Origin: Thelephora terrestris | Taxonomy: Eukaryota > Basidiomycota > Agaricomycetes > Thelephorales > Thelephoraceae | DNA: 64,000 nucleotides | Direction of reading: 5' to 3' | Assembly (NCBI GenBank): GCA_015956445.1 | Contig: WIUZ02000011.1 | Location: 682,001-746,000 of the forward strand | Shown: piece by piece, positions 1-11,962 of the stretch | Position numbering within the stretch: position 1 is the stretch's first letter | Layout: each line of letters starts with the position of its first letter | Made by a program: the position numbers and the translations under genes | The notes under the pieces: generated by a model | The model's input: the letters and a program-made list of their open reading frames with translations, nothing else | The model's database searches: none | What the model was told of the DNA's origin: nothing

Positions 1-687
1 TGTCGAGAAAAAGAAAAATCTCACCATTCATGAGCACAGTCTCAGCGATATCGTCAGCGTTATGGCCCGTAACGATGTGATCCACGTTCAGCATCGCGGC
101 TCCCCTGTCTAGGGCCTGTCGGCGAAACACGCCACAGAAGGTGCAGTTGTTCTTTTTGCCTATTTGGGCAACGACTGCGTCCATTGTCCAGCCGTAGAGG
201 TCGTTGTAGCTTAGAATTTTGAGAGGCATCGAGTATTGCTGTTGGTTCCGTTTCACCGTCTGGCGAGGATGTAGTATGTGAGCCAACGGACCGAGCAGTA
301 GTGGGGGTGGGATGTACTTCCAACGAGTCATCTCTATAGCCCGTGATGCCTTCGTCGATGGATAGGAGATATAGATGGACGCCGTAGTCGTATCTCTCGT
401 TAAGCGTTTTCATCACGTATGCCAGGACCGTCGAATCTTATCTACCATTGTGAGCAAACTGGCGAATGCGCCATCCGAGCCATCAAAAAGGATAACGTAC
501 CTTTACCACCAGAAGCACCTATCGCGACCCTGTCTCCCGGCTTGAAAAGCTGGGATTGGGTGATTGTGTTGTGGACTTCGGTTTCAAAGACGTAGAAGAA
601 GCATTCTTTGCAGATCTGTTGGCCTGTTTTAGGTCGTTTGAGAATCGCTCGAGATTTTGCGCAGAGAGCACAGAGCTTAGGAGCCAT
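1..687 (-). CDS. CTU1/NCS6: Cytoplasmic tRNA 2-thiolation protein 1 (partial, 3' end outside window)
   Basis: ATP-pyrophosphatase-type enzyme that, with Ctu2/Ncs2, thiolates the wobble uridine of cytosolic tRNA-Lys/Glu/Gln using sulfur relayed by Urm1. The N-terminus has a zinc-ribbon pair (CALC and CKEC about 19 residues apart), followed by the PP-loop GASGGKDST. That motif is split by an intron at 437-500 (phase 1). A second intron lies at 260-317, between DDSLE and TVKRN. The central CTFCG motif and the conserved HNADD/E segment follow. The exon stops at 25 with a GTGAGA donor, so the rest lies left of the window. I chose the ATG at 687 (MAPKLC) because family members begin right before the first CxxC; an upstream in-frame ATG at 789 would add an unconserved leader. 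It is divergent from NOP9 with a 519-bp gap. Family assignment is firm. Confidence 0.93.
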
Positions 688-1206
688 TGTGCCCTGGCGG
701 TCGGTGGATGTCTGGAGGCAAAGATGGAGGGTCAGAAGAGTGATCGAGCGGAAGAGGAAAGAATTCGGGTCATGACTCGGAGCGCTCATGGAACGCGGAG
801 TCCGGCGACTCGTCAGTTGACAGAGTCACCGTTGTCGCTTTAAGCTTGAGCTTAAGAGTCTCGTTTGCAGCTATACTCTAGAGACGCCAGTCGGGATTGA
901 TATTCCTTCTTTGAAACGTACATATATTGTAACACCCGGAACCAATGTAACAACCAGAGGCGCGACATCTCAAGCACGGACTCGAGAACCGTCAACGACA
1001 TATGCCAACTGCTTCTACCAACGCGTGAGCGTAGTAGCCCAAGTTTTCTCTGGGGCTCATCACCACGACTCACGGCGGCAGATTGCGGTAGGACGAGTTG
1101 CCGTGGGAACTGATCCCAACCCCGAAGAGTTTTTCGGATTCGATCGCCAATTGCTTTCCCGACCTTTATCCTCCAGTTCTACGAGTCTCAGTGCTTCTAG
1201 GCAGCC

Positions 1207-4142
1207 ATGCCAAGGGAGAACCGTAAACGGGGCAAGAAACACAAGAAACCCGTTCCGAACGAGCCAGAACCCCCGGCGGACCTCGAGGTCTACCAGGAGA
1301 ACGCGGATTACGAAGGCGAACCACAAACCGGAGGCTTCGAGGGTGGGAATAGACCAGCATGGGTCGTCCGAGAGAGGGAACCCCAGGTCAACCCGGAAGC
1401 ACCCTTCGGATACGTCGATGCGGACGTGAAGGCGTACTTCCGTACTGTTGAGTTACAAATCAGGGATTGGCAAGAGAATCCAGCGCATACCAGTGCTGGA
1501 TACAGCGGTGATATCGAGAATGATCAAGATCCAAATGAAGGTGGTTCATCCTTCACAGGAGCTCCCCACCATTGCTTATACAGGCATTCAGATCGACGTT
1601 TGTTCCTTTCCGCCGCTCTGCAGGAGATGTCCGGGAAGGAACTTCAACTTGCCACCGACCCAGACTGTTCGGGAATACTTGAACGAATGGCATACTCCAT
1701 GGATGATTTTACTCGCAGAGTCTTCATGGACAGATTGGCTGGTTCGTGAGTATAAATGCCATCACGAGCAATCGCGAAGTTGAGATGTGTGTTGCCAGGT
1801 ACGAACAGCTGTCGACTCACAGGTTTGCGTCGCATGTGTGCCAAACCGTGTTCACAGTTGCAAGCGAGACAATTGTTCGAGAGGTTCGTGGACAGACTCC
1901 TCGAAGACTCGGCGTCTTTCTGACCAGACGCGCAGGCACGGGGAAATCTGCCTACCGTAGACCCAGAACAAGGAGAGTTGCGTACCGTTGCACAACTGGT
2001 GTCGGATGCTGCGGAGGTGTGTAAGAGGTTGAGTCCTTTCCCCGCATGTCTGATATTCATCTTAGGAACTTCTCCCCTCCTTGCCTTCCCTCGTCATGGA
2101 CCAATTTGCTTCGCATGTTATCCGAACGCTTCTTGCCCTCCTCTCTCCACATCTATTCCCTACGGACTCTAACGCTATCAGATCAAAAAGGAGTTCGGCC
2201 TGGAAATCGAATCAGGGGGCAATGAAATCCGTTTTCACCTCTCGAGAGTCTCAAGGAGACAAATCGATAAGGGCAACTGCGGTCCCCGAGTTCACGAATC
2301 TTGCGAGACGGTTCGTTCAAAAGCTGAGGGCGGATCTCGACGCGAATGAGGTCAGGGCGTTGGCGGCGAATAAAGTTGCAAGTCCCGTCTTACAGGTGAG
2401 CAATTGAAGGTGTCACACCTCACGAGGCTTATCTACCTTTAGATGCTAATCGAAACAGAAGCCGATCAAGGAATGAGCGATGAACCCGAATCCCTCATGG
2501 ATCGCGCTTTGGTGGGCTTGATATCTTCACATCGTCAGTACTTTATCTACTCGTTGCGTAAACCACAGCCAACATGAATCTAGGCGAGGATCCCAACTGC
2601 AAACCGGAAGCCAGTGATTTCCTTGCCACGCTCTTGCGAGACGCGACGTCATCACATCTGCTGGAAACCCTCGTCACGAGATCTAGCCCACCAATTTTCA
2701 ACTTGCTCTGGTCAACGTATATCCTGGACAACCTTCCTCGGTTATGCGTCCATCCCGTTGCGAACTTCGTTGTAGCCCGTGCCCTGGCTCGAATAGATCA
2801 AATCCAACTGGGTGGCGTTTGTGAAGACCTCGGGAACAGTTGGCAGAAAATCATCAGTAGGTCCCCAAACTCGTGGGTTGGTGGGGAGAAGTTTGACAAA
2901 TGTGTCCGTAGAATCTTCCAGAGTCGGCGTCATAAAGGCGCTAGTGGACAGGGCGACGACCTTAAGTTCACACGAGGAACATATGGTCGAGGTTTGCCAC
3001 GCATATGATGTCATCTCAAAGGACCCTTATGTGACTTTGTTAGGCCGTGTGCTCCGCCTTTGAGCTGAAGACACCTGAGGATCGGCTGTTGTTGGTCCCT
3101 TGCGCTCTTCACTTAACAACGCTTTCGGTGAACACAGTGAAGTTCCCGCTGAATCGACACTAATGCTAATTTCAGGAGTACCAAGTCCAGTTGAAAAGGC
3201 CCACCGCGCAGGACGGCACTGAGTCCTCTGGGAAACGAAGAAATCACAAGCGTCCCATTGATGGCCAGTCGGGTGTGTTCGAACCACAAACACAAGGCGC
3301 TTTACTGCTCGGCTCGATGATGCGTATGGCATCCCCACACAACCACTTGTTACTCGAAAGGTGTGTCGGTAACTCTTGCAGATTTACAAACTTCCTGAAG
3401 ACTACGTGAACAGTATCAATTCAATATCAATACCTGACTTGATCACGATGGCTCACCACCCAACAAGTTCTCGTGTCCTCGACGCAATCTTTGAATCACC
3501 TACGGTCCTGCAACGAACGAGGAACAAATTCGTGTTGAGATTCATCGGCCATTTCCACGAGCTAGTGAATGACAGAATCGGGAGCCGGGTTGGTGACAGG
3601 ATGTGGGCGGGATCCGACCCTTATCTCAAGGTCAGTTGACATTGGGTGAACGTCGAATGCTGATTATGACTTCGCTACAGGGGAAGATTGCGAGCTCCCT
3701 GCGTCCTCATGAGCAAAATTTGGCAGGATCGCAGTACGGGAAGTATTTCGTACGGAATATGAACCTGCTTTTGCTGAAAAGGGACCCGGACGCTTGGAGA
3801 GCCCAGCAATCATCGAAGAGGGAGGTTCCCACCCCCTCTACCAGCATCCAAGCAAAATCTGTCCCCATTTCTACCTCCGAGAAGTCTTCAGAACAGCATT
3901 CTATGGAGGTGTCGCCCAAACTTCCATCCAAGCGCAAGAAGAAAGAGGGGGACGATATCGACAAGCTATTCGATTCCGCGTTGGGCAAGAGGCAGAAACG
4001 CAGCGCTCTTCCGCAAAGTCAGGGAGAACCCAACACCTTTACGAATTCTGACGCCCCTGAGTTGGAGAGCATCCTTGGTGCGATCAAGGCTGCACCGAAG
4101 GGAGAGAAGGACGGAAAACACAAGAAAAAGAAAGTCAAGTGA
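1207..4142 (+). CDS. NOP9: NOP9, Pumilio-like rRNA processing protein
   Basis: Nucleolar RNA-binding protein with Pumilio-type helical repeats, needed for 20S pre-rRNA processing and 40S subunit formation. The basic start ([14 protein letters not shown]) is the typical NOP9 N-terminus. It is followed by [15 protein letters not shown] and then repeat segments such as [42 protein letters not shown] and [16 protein letters not shown]-like units. The C-terminus is lysine-rich (KHKKKKVK, then TGA at 4140-4142). The gene has many short introns. Two I can fix are 1541-1591 (51 bp, in frame and without a stop) and 1746-1798. The exon joint near 1870-1950 is unclear and may be a short (about 40 bp) intron or a sequence error. 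It converges on PRP31. Confidence 0.92.
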
Positions 4143-4609
4143 TCATCCCACATGGGTGGGATCGTAATTTTGTTACACATCACTTGTATTTCACCATCAA
4201 TACATGCCTATAAACCGGTGCTTTCCTTCCATCTACCTGATAAGCACGCGCCTCCGGTTTCCCCAAATTGTCTGGGGTGAGTGTGGAACTTGGGTTGCCA
4301 CGCGTGACAATTCTAAGACCTTGAGCCGTAACTCAGCGGATTCAGGCTGGGTGCCATGAATTATCCCAGCTAAGTTGGCGGGCGCATCGCCAAGTTCCGC
4401 CCTAGGCAACCCGTCCTCAAGTCGCAAACTTTCCGACCCGCAGTAGAACGCAAGTACTTTTTTGCTCAACATCACATCGGCAGACACAAACAGCATATGA
4501 GATGCGGTACGAGAAGGACGCTTGTAAGCCACATTAAATATCACGCACGCAATGAACTTGTGGTGAATCGGATGTTGGAAATTACCAAATTACGAATTTC
4601 ACAAGCGTA
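4143..4609. other. Convergent intergenic region NOP9/PRP31
   Basis: This 467-bp stretch separates the stop codons of two convergent genes and should hold both 3' untranslated regions. A 103-codon open frame on the minus strand (4233-4544) shows no recognisable domain, and I do not treat it as a gene. Confidence 0.5.
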
Positions 4610-6662
4610 TCACTTCGACTCCGACGACTGCCCAAACCCACGTCCCCCGGAAAACCACCTGTCATTAGCTTCTTTGACCCGCTGAGCCATGACCGCCTTG
4701 TTGGTTAACTGGAACCCTTGGACAGGTGTTACCGTAAGTGAGGTAGATGTACCCGAGGTCTGTTGGGAATGTTGAGATACAACGGTTAAGCGTGCCGTCC
4801 TGAGTTTGTTCGCTTTAGACAGTTTGGCTGTAGGGATAAGACGTAAGCATGGGTGTTGAATGCAGGACAAAGAAGGTAACGGGGGAGACGAACCTTTGCT
4901 CTTCGCGTCTCCCATCCCAGCTCGGACTTTTCCGGTTGCAACACCAATCATACCCAGGCCCTTAGTCTCTCCGTATGCTCCGACCTCCTCCTCAGCCTCC
5001 CCGAAGGCCATGCGGTTTTGTAGTTTCCTAAGCTCTGTCGCAGCGTGTGCTTCTTTGGCCTTTCGAGCCCTTTCAGTGCGTAACGGCAGAAACGTGAGTC
5101 GTCAAAGTTTGAAACTAGCGAGAAGAAGTGTTTACCTTCTGCCACCTCTTCGTTTCTTCGGTCCTTCATTGGGGATCGGCAGAGGTTTGACGATCTTCGA
5201 CGGAGGTGGTGCAATGAGCTTGTCAATGTGCTTCTCGATCTTTGCCCGAAGGTCATCGCCGTACGAACCTAGGGTAAGTCAATTACCTTTTCTGGAGATC
5301 GTCAAAAAGATGTGGGCGCACCATCCTTTCTCTTTCGTTCGAGATCCATTCGTGCGGCCAACACACACTTCGCGCCGACTGTCCGTTGTACTTTGAGCTG
5401 ATACTCAGGGGGGGTTTCCTGTACGAGCTCAGACTGGTATATGAAGCCCGTGTGCCGACGGTGTGTGGCAGCTGAAAATCCCGCAGAGATTTTCTTCTGA
5501 GCCCCGAGTAACTTAAAAGCGTGTAATTAGCACCCCACGAGACGAGAAGAAAAGCAGGTGCCTACGTGAACATTGCAGGCTGGCATCTTTGCGAGACCGG
5601 TCAAACCACCAGCAACTCCGAGCAGTTTAGCGGCTGTAGTGGTGCCGACGATAGTGGATAGGTTCGGCGCGAGGACATTCATACGTGAGCTGACATACAT
5701 GAATATCTGTTCTCTAATGTGAGCTCTTTTGTCGGGTGTAAGAATGAGTTACCGACCTTTCTCTTTGCCTCCTCGAGTTTGTCTGTGAGGTCGCAAGCTT
5801 TTTCAACAGCTTTCCAGTCGGAGTCAGAAAGAGGTTGGCCGTGTGTAGTTGTAGCCGTGACGAGAACTGACATGATAATTGCAGGTGGGAGAACCCCAGT
5901 TAGGTCAACCTTCGTGGGGTCCTGCAAAAGTGGATCAACACAAGAATGCGCTGAAGGTTTCTGCTCGACACACCTCATTGTTGGCCAAGACTCGGACCGT
6001 TCGAATGTACATCCCCGAGTCGACGATGAGCTGTTCAAGCTCCGGGAACTTGGGGGAGTAGTGGTCCCGAATGAACTGATCCCAGTAAGTCACCGTGACA
6101 AAGGCGGATGGAGCCTCGATACTCACCTTGTGAACCACCAAGATTTCGTTATCTACGTCAACAGAGAGATTGTTCGCATGTACGATGAGGGTGTATTCCG
6201 GGTTTGAATGCACAGGCAAAGATATCTGTTCAGCGGTGCTCGGGTTCGATTGGTAGTGTTCAACGTCCTAGAAGAACATCGTATGCGTAGTTCGGAGGTA
6301 TTGGAGAGCTGACGTACCTTGATAATATCATTCATACGCTTGCTCCCGTACAACTTTGCGATCTTGGACACGTCCTCGACCCCTCTCAGTTCCATCTGTT
6401 GTACGTCTTCGGCATCAAGCTCGTCTGCTGGTCGCATGCCGCCTTCAAGAACAAGTCCGACTTGCTGTTCCCCTTCCCCTTCTTCCCCACTTTCTTCCTC
6501 GTCCGACATGTCCTCATCGGACCTTTCAGCTGCCTTGCGTTTTGTGCCAGCTTGGACTGCTCCGTTCGCTGTGGAAGGATCGGGATCTTCCTCTTCGAAA
6601 CCCTCACCTTCGTCGGAGAAGCCCTCGAGGTCGGCGAGTAATTCGTCCGCGAGCCCGCTCAT
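4610..6662 (-). CDS. PRP31: PRP31, U4/U6 small nuclear ribonucleoprotein
   Basis: Spliceosomal Nop-domain protein that binds the U4 snRNA k-turn with the 15.5K protein and holds the U4/U6.U5 tri-snRNP together. The N-terminus ([15 protein letters not shown]) is followed by a long acidic stretch. Next comes the coiled-coil/Nop core, including [16 protein letters not shown]-like ([15 protein letters not shown]) and [13 protein letters not shown]. The C-terminal PRP31 tail has [27 protein letters not shown] and [14 protein letters not shown]. At least four introns interrupt it. The start at 6662 matches the family. The CDS ends with a TGA whose complement is at 4610-4612. It is divergent from NUP120 with only 159 bp between start codons. 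Confidence 0.93.
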
Positions 6663-6821
6663 GATCGGAGGTGTGGAAGATGATTCGCGGCTGAACAACG
6701 CGACTCGTTCTAGTTTCACGCAAACGCGTTGTCTATTTAGCGCCCGACAACATACTACCCTTGACACCAACTCCGACGACGACGGCAAGATAACGACGCG
6801 TCATTCGCCACCACGTACACT
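6663..6821. promoter_or_regulatory. Shared divergent promoter PRP31/NUP120
   Basis: These 159 bp separate the start codons of two oppositely transcribed housekeeping genes, so both promoters and 5' untranslated regions must fit here or overlap. I see no clear TATA box. That the two genes are co-regulated is inference. Confidence 0.5.
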
Positions 6822-9800
6822 ATGGAAAGCGGCGTGCTCGTTTCCACCCAGGTCTCCGCCCTGTTTCCATCAGCCCAAGCAACCTCGATCCCAATTCAAA
6901 CATCGCGTCGAAATGCGCCATTACCCCCTCCTCCAACCGAGTCTGATCCCCCAGTGGAACACGCCCTCGAATCTCTAGTTTTCCATTCGGATGTGACAGG
7001 GACGGTCCTCTTGCGCGTCATCCACGCTGGGTTGATCGTAGAGCTCATCTCTCTGACCCAAGACATCCCTCCAATCCGTTTTGTCTTCCCCGCACCCGTC
7101 CTCAACTCGCCTGCCTTGTTTTTCTGGCAACCCAACGAACTTCATCTGTTGGCAGTAACGAAGACCGCTTCTCTCTATCGCCTGATCCTTCCGGCACGAG
7201 ATTCCACGCGGTTATGGAGTGACCCCTTGGGACGCAACTGGTGCCGAGAATACCTCATAAAAAGTGCAACCGGATATTCTCTCCCGATGGCGCAGGTACA
7301 AAGCACATACTCAGTTGCCATAGCTCTTGAGCATGGATCTTTGGTTCGCTTGGAAGCAACTTACATTGGAGACGAGGTTGAGGACGGTACGTAGTTTACG
7401 GCGGTCCCTCTCCGACTGTTAGCTGACTCGAGAACGACTTAGGCGAATGGTCTGAACACGTACACTCCCATGGTTCGATCTTCTCCACAATCACCTCTTT
7501 GATTCCTTCTCGCCACAACCCAGAACCCAACAGCGCAGATGTGGTGGCTATGACGAGCTGCCCTCAACCAAGCGAGATCGAAAATGTTTGGACCCTCTCC
7601 AGAGACAGAACACTTCGAGCCTGGTCACCGAAGAACGGCTGTGTATCGGCCAAGACAATCCCCTCCTCATCCGTCAGCCGTGCTCTCACCCCAGTTCCAG
7701 GGACTATAACCCCTGCGAAGCCGACTCTACTCCTAGGCGATGAGCCCCAGAAGCTGCTTAGGGCTTTTGAACACGGGAACCACATTTACGTGCTGGTTTT
7801 CATTCCAACGTCATCGTCCACCTCCTCTGGCGGTGTATTCCACCTATTTGAACAGATCTCGGATCAACTTGTCACGGGGTTCTCGCTCGAGTCCTCATCA
7901 GCAAGTGTGTATTGCCAACTACACGATTTCGCGGTAATCGGGGCCTCCTTACACACCTTGTGGAGTCGCCAGGGTCAATCCGTCGTGGAATCTGTGGAGT
8001 GGGAGTGGGGGAAGGTGAAGAAAAACGGCCCATTCATTGGAAACTGGGTCGCTTCCACATATCCCCAGGAGTTCGAGCTGACACCATCCTATCTTGAAGA
8101 GCTGCTCTTGACCCCTGGTTCTATGACTGCAAAATTCTACGAGGCGACGATGCGTCCTGGAGTTTTCTCGCCATTAACCCTAAAATCGCACTTGAGGCCT
8201 ACACTGTTTCTTGTCTCTCACTTCTTGGGGCACCTCCCCCGCAACTTACCACACCCTACGCCACCCTCGGAGAAAACATCGCTGCGGTCGTTGGGTGTAC
8301 CGTTCGCCTTACGAGGGACCCACAGACGGGAGCACAGCAACACGACAAGTACTGGAACGCTCTAAAACGAGACTGGGAAGGATTCATTGCACGGTGTAGG
8401 GAAGTGGAGAGGATGGCTAGATGGCCATCAGTGCTGGGCTTGAGGTCTGGTGGGGACCTGATCGTTGTGGAGCGTGAACGTGTAGGCATCCGTGTGGGAG
8501 AGGATCTGCCACTTCGATTACATCGGCTGCTATCCTCGTCAATAGCGGTGGAGCCCCAGTATGGGTTGATGGAAATACTGTGGACCCTCAAGACAAAGAT
8601 CGGAACTCGAACGATGTCGACTTTGGAGGACCGGTTGACAGGCGTGGTTCAGCAAGTCGAATTTCCATACGCCGATATCATCTTGGACCAGGCCCAACGG
8701 ACCTTCTTCAGGACTGACCTTGACGAGGCGGACGACAATTGGATCACAGGAAGGTTGCAGAGCATCGAGGATATTGACCAGGCAATCAGATTTGGGTTGG
8801 ACGTTCTGGGAGGCCTTGCCGATAGCGAAGTCAAACTTGAGGAGGAAGAGGTAGAAATGCTTCTGCCAACTACCGAGTCAGAGTGGTCGAGGGCTTTAAC
8901 TGCCTCGTTCACTGGGATGACCGTGAACGCCCGGTATGATCTGTGTCTCACTATTATCGCTCTCCTGTACTTCCTTGCAGAGGACCTCGGAGATTGGGAC
9001 CCTTCACTTTTGGCGGAAGTTCTTGCGGTTTTCCGAGGGTTGGCGATGTTACGATACGTCGCTCAACAAGCGGCTGGAGATAGCGAGCAGGATAGCTTAG
9101 GAGACCCGGATGACTTTGTTTCCCGGATGCGGGTTATGGGAGTTTCCCAGTCCAAGGCCCGTTCATCGCCCGTCTACTCACTTCTCCATCGACTCCTACC
9201 GCCCTCGTCGGGACAGAAAGGGTTGATGGAGTCGGCACATCACTTCTTGGATTCAACTGGGTTGCTGCAGACCGTCAGCCCAGCTCTCGCTACGCGGAGT
9301 GAGGTTGTCTACTGCGAAAGGCTGCGACTGCTGGGATACCTTGGAGTGGCAGGAGAACTCCTCACGTGGTTACCGCGAACACCCGGGGTTACCTATGTTC
9401 AAGCGCGCGCATGGCTTGATGGCGGTAGAGCGGACGATGCCGCCTTGCTCCTGGAAGGTCTAGCCGCCCGATTCGGTAAGCCGCCTTGCAACCTTTTTCT
9501 CTCCAAGGAAGCTAACGCCCCATCCAGGGCCAGATAGCGCCCTCAATCCAGAGGACAGAGATGCGCTCGCCGCTGTCTTGCCCAATGCTAGTCTGCTGGA
9601 CTCCGACTTCAGCTTCTACCTGCATCTGAGGGAGTTATTCCGGGCTGCGTCGATAACTCACCATGAAGTTCGAGCATCCCAACTTGCCCTATCGGTGGCG
9701 CCTCTTGGCGGTGATACCTCCGAGCTGTGGTATAGGGTGGTCAAAGGTTTAACAGAGCTCGGGGCATTTGATGATGCATACGCTACACTTGCTGCCTCCC

Positions 9801-11405
9801 CTTACGACAAGCTGTGAGTGTTGGTGCACAGAACTTCCCTCGCCTCAACCCCTTAACGTGACTGCAGGAAGCGGGAATGTGTCACCGAGTTGGTACACCG
9901 GATGTGTGAGGAGAATGCCGTGGAGAAGCTGGTTTCGTTCAACTTTGCAGGCTTTAACACGGAAGTCGAGGACGCCCTTTCTTTCAACGCTAGGAATGCG
10001 GACCCGCGAGTCCGGCCGTTTTACTCAAGGATCCTATACACCTGGTATATCACGAGGGGGGACTACCGCAATGGTTCGCTATCCTATATCTTCCTCCGTT
10101 GTCACTTTTTTCTCAAAGGAGAATTCCAGCGGCATTGGTGATGTATCAACGAGCGAGGAAGCTTGCTACTCTGGCCACTGAGCCATCGAACTTTGTCCCG
10201 ATGGCTGAGTTGCAGATGGAAGCCTATCTTGGTGCAGTGAATGCGCTGTCCTTGGTGGATCAGAAAGTCGCTTGGATCACTATCCCTCTCACGGCCGAAT
10301 CTAGTTACCTTGTAGGTCACTCCTTTTGATCCCTGGTTTTGTTGGACTGACGGCCTTCTCCCAGCCTCGGAAACGAAGAAAGTTGTCCAGACATATTCCA
10401 GAGGAGCTATATACCCCCGGAAGAAGAGATGTGGAGATAGTCGGTGTCAATGACATACATTATGACTACACGCTGTTGTCGGCCCAACTGGAGTTGAACA
10501 AAGCTGACCCAACGTTTATAGTCGGCCCAGGTAGCTCTCCACCCCACCGTCTGTGCCCTATACGATTCTTACACACGTTCTAGGCCTCTTCTCCACGCCG
10601 TCCGCCATAGTCATGCGATTGGCACAGTTGAACAAGTTCAACACCGCCATGTCCACCGCGCGCAGTCTAGACGTAGACATGACTGAGCTCTTTGTTCACC
10701 TCACCAGCCAGTGTCTAAAGCTATCGAGACACCCGAACAGTATTCCGTATGGCTCTGGTGATTGAACTTTCTGCATTGATTTATCTGACATCTGCCGCAG
10801 GGAATCGGACACGTCAGACTGGCTTTTGACAGACCGCGTTTCGTCATGGCCAGGGACTCCCGCTGAAAGGGGTTGGAGGTACCTTCGCCAATCGTTGGAA
10901 CGAAACGATAGTGCGGATACCGATTTCAAATACACGAAAACTACTCTGGAGACCATCTTGAGTTACGATAGGCTCACCCCACCCCCTCCTTGGCTCACCC
11001 AAATCCTAGAAGTGAGTGATGAAAACTGGTGTGCCTTCAACCACCCTGATCCATCTCTTTTGTAGAATTACCACCATGAATACCTCATAAGGACTGCTTT
11101 ACGCTACGAACTATTTGAAGATGCATTGGAACACATATCGAACCTGATCAAGAAGGTATGTCAGCATGCATGCCGACGTTTACTCCTGCTAATACTTGGT
11201 CTAGTCTGGGAACAAGCTCGCGCGAGAACCCCCCAAACACTCGGCAAGTACATGGCTACCTTACACCCTGATCGATCAGGTGCTCGCTGCCTGTCGGTCG
11301 CTGGAGAAACCGAGCCCAAGATGCGTGAATCTTCAACGGCATCTGGAGGTGGAACTCTCGAACAGGGTAAAACGGATACAGAAACTTAGTCAGTTCCCTC
11401 GGTGA
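6822..11405 (+). CDS. NUP120: Nucleoporin NUP120 (Nup160 family)
   Basis: Scaffold subunit of the Y-shaped Nup84/Nup107-160 complex of the nuclear pore. The N-terminal half is a beta-propeller, with characteristic text such as HALESLVFHSDVTGTVLLRV, LIVELISLTQDIPP and the blade motif VWTLSRDRTLRAWSPKNG. The C-terminal half is alpha-helical. The last exon ends with TWLPYTLIDQVLAACRSLE and RIQKLSQFPR, typical of Nup160 C-termini, then TGA at 11403-11405. About ten short introns are implied; one lies just before SGNKLAREPP near 11156-11206. I estimate about 1,300 residues, normal for the family. A GC-heavy unassigned stretch follows to 11.96 kb. Confidence 0.9.
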
Positions 11406-11962
11406 CTTACTTGTTTGAATCTTGCTTGTTTTTTATCAACCTTACTCGTGCGAACCTTGATCCTACCTCTGGCTGAAGAGAGGTCGTCACATACAAATAA
11501 TCTACGGATCGTGTAGTGTGGGAGGCGACGGTTGCATATCACGCAAACCGAGAAATCGAACCGCCAATCGTGAACTTGACTCCTGGACCATCACTAGATT
11601 CTCATTCTGGTTGAAGGCACACGCCAACAGATGCTCAGCAAAAGCAGCACAGCACGAGCACTCATGCTGGGCACCAACCCCAGGCGCGCCTAATTCGATT
11701 CTCCCGCGGTCGACTGGAAAACTCCTTCCGATGAGACAGACGAGCAAGCGGTGGGGCCCAGAGACGGGCGCAAAGGGCAAAACCAGCATCACGTTGACTA
11801 CCCGGCTCCGCCGTGATATCGGTACGGTAGACTGGACTCCACCGCCAATTTACCGTTGCTTCAACCCTATGATCGACGTGTGCTCAGGTGCATTTTTATA
11901 TACTACGGACACGGTACATCACAGAGAAGGCAAGTCCTCTGCGCGGGTAAGCATGCGGGTCT
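11406..11962. other. Intergenic, no gene seen
   Basis: This is the region between the NUP120 stop and the stop of the DUF6535 remnant. Open frames on both strands (for example 11502-11792 minus) are shadows of one another with no recognisable domain, splice structure or composition bias. Confidence 0.4.

Noticed and set aside
6319-6978. 219-codon plus-strand serine-rich open frame
   Set aside because: Antisense to the acidic N-terminus of PRP31 and overlapping the NUP120 start.
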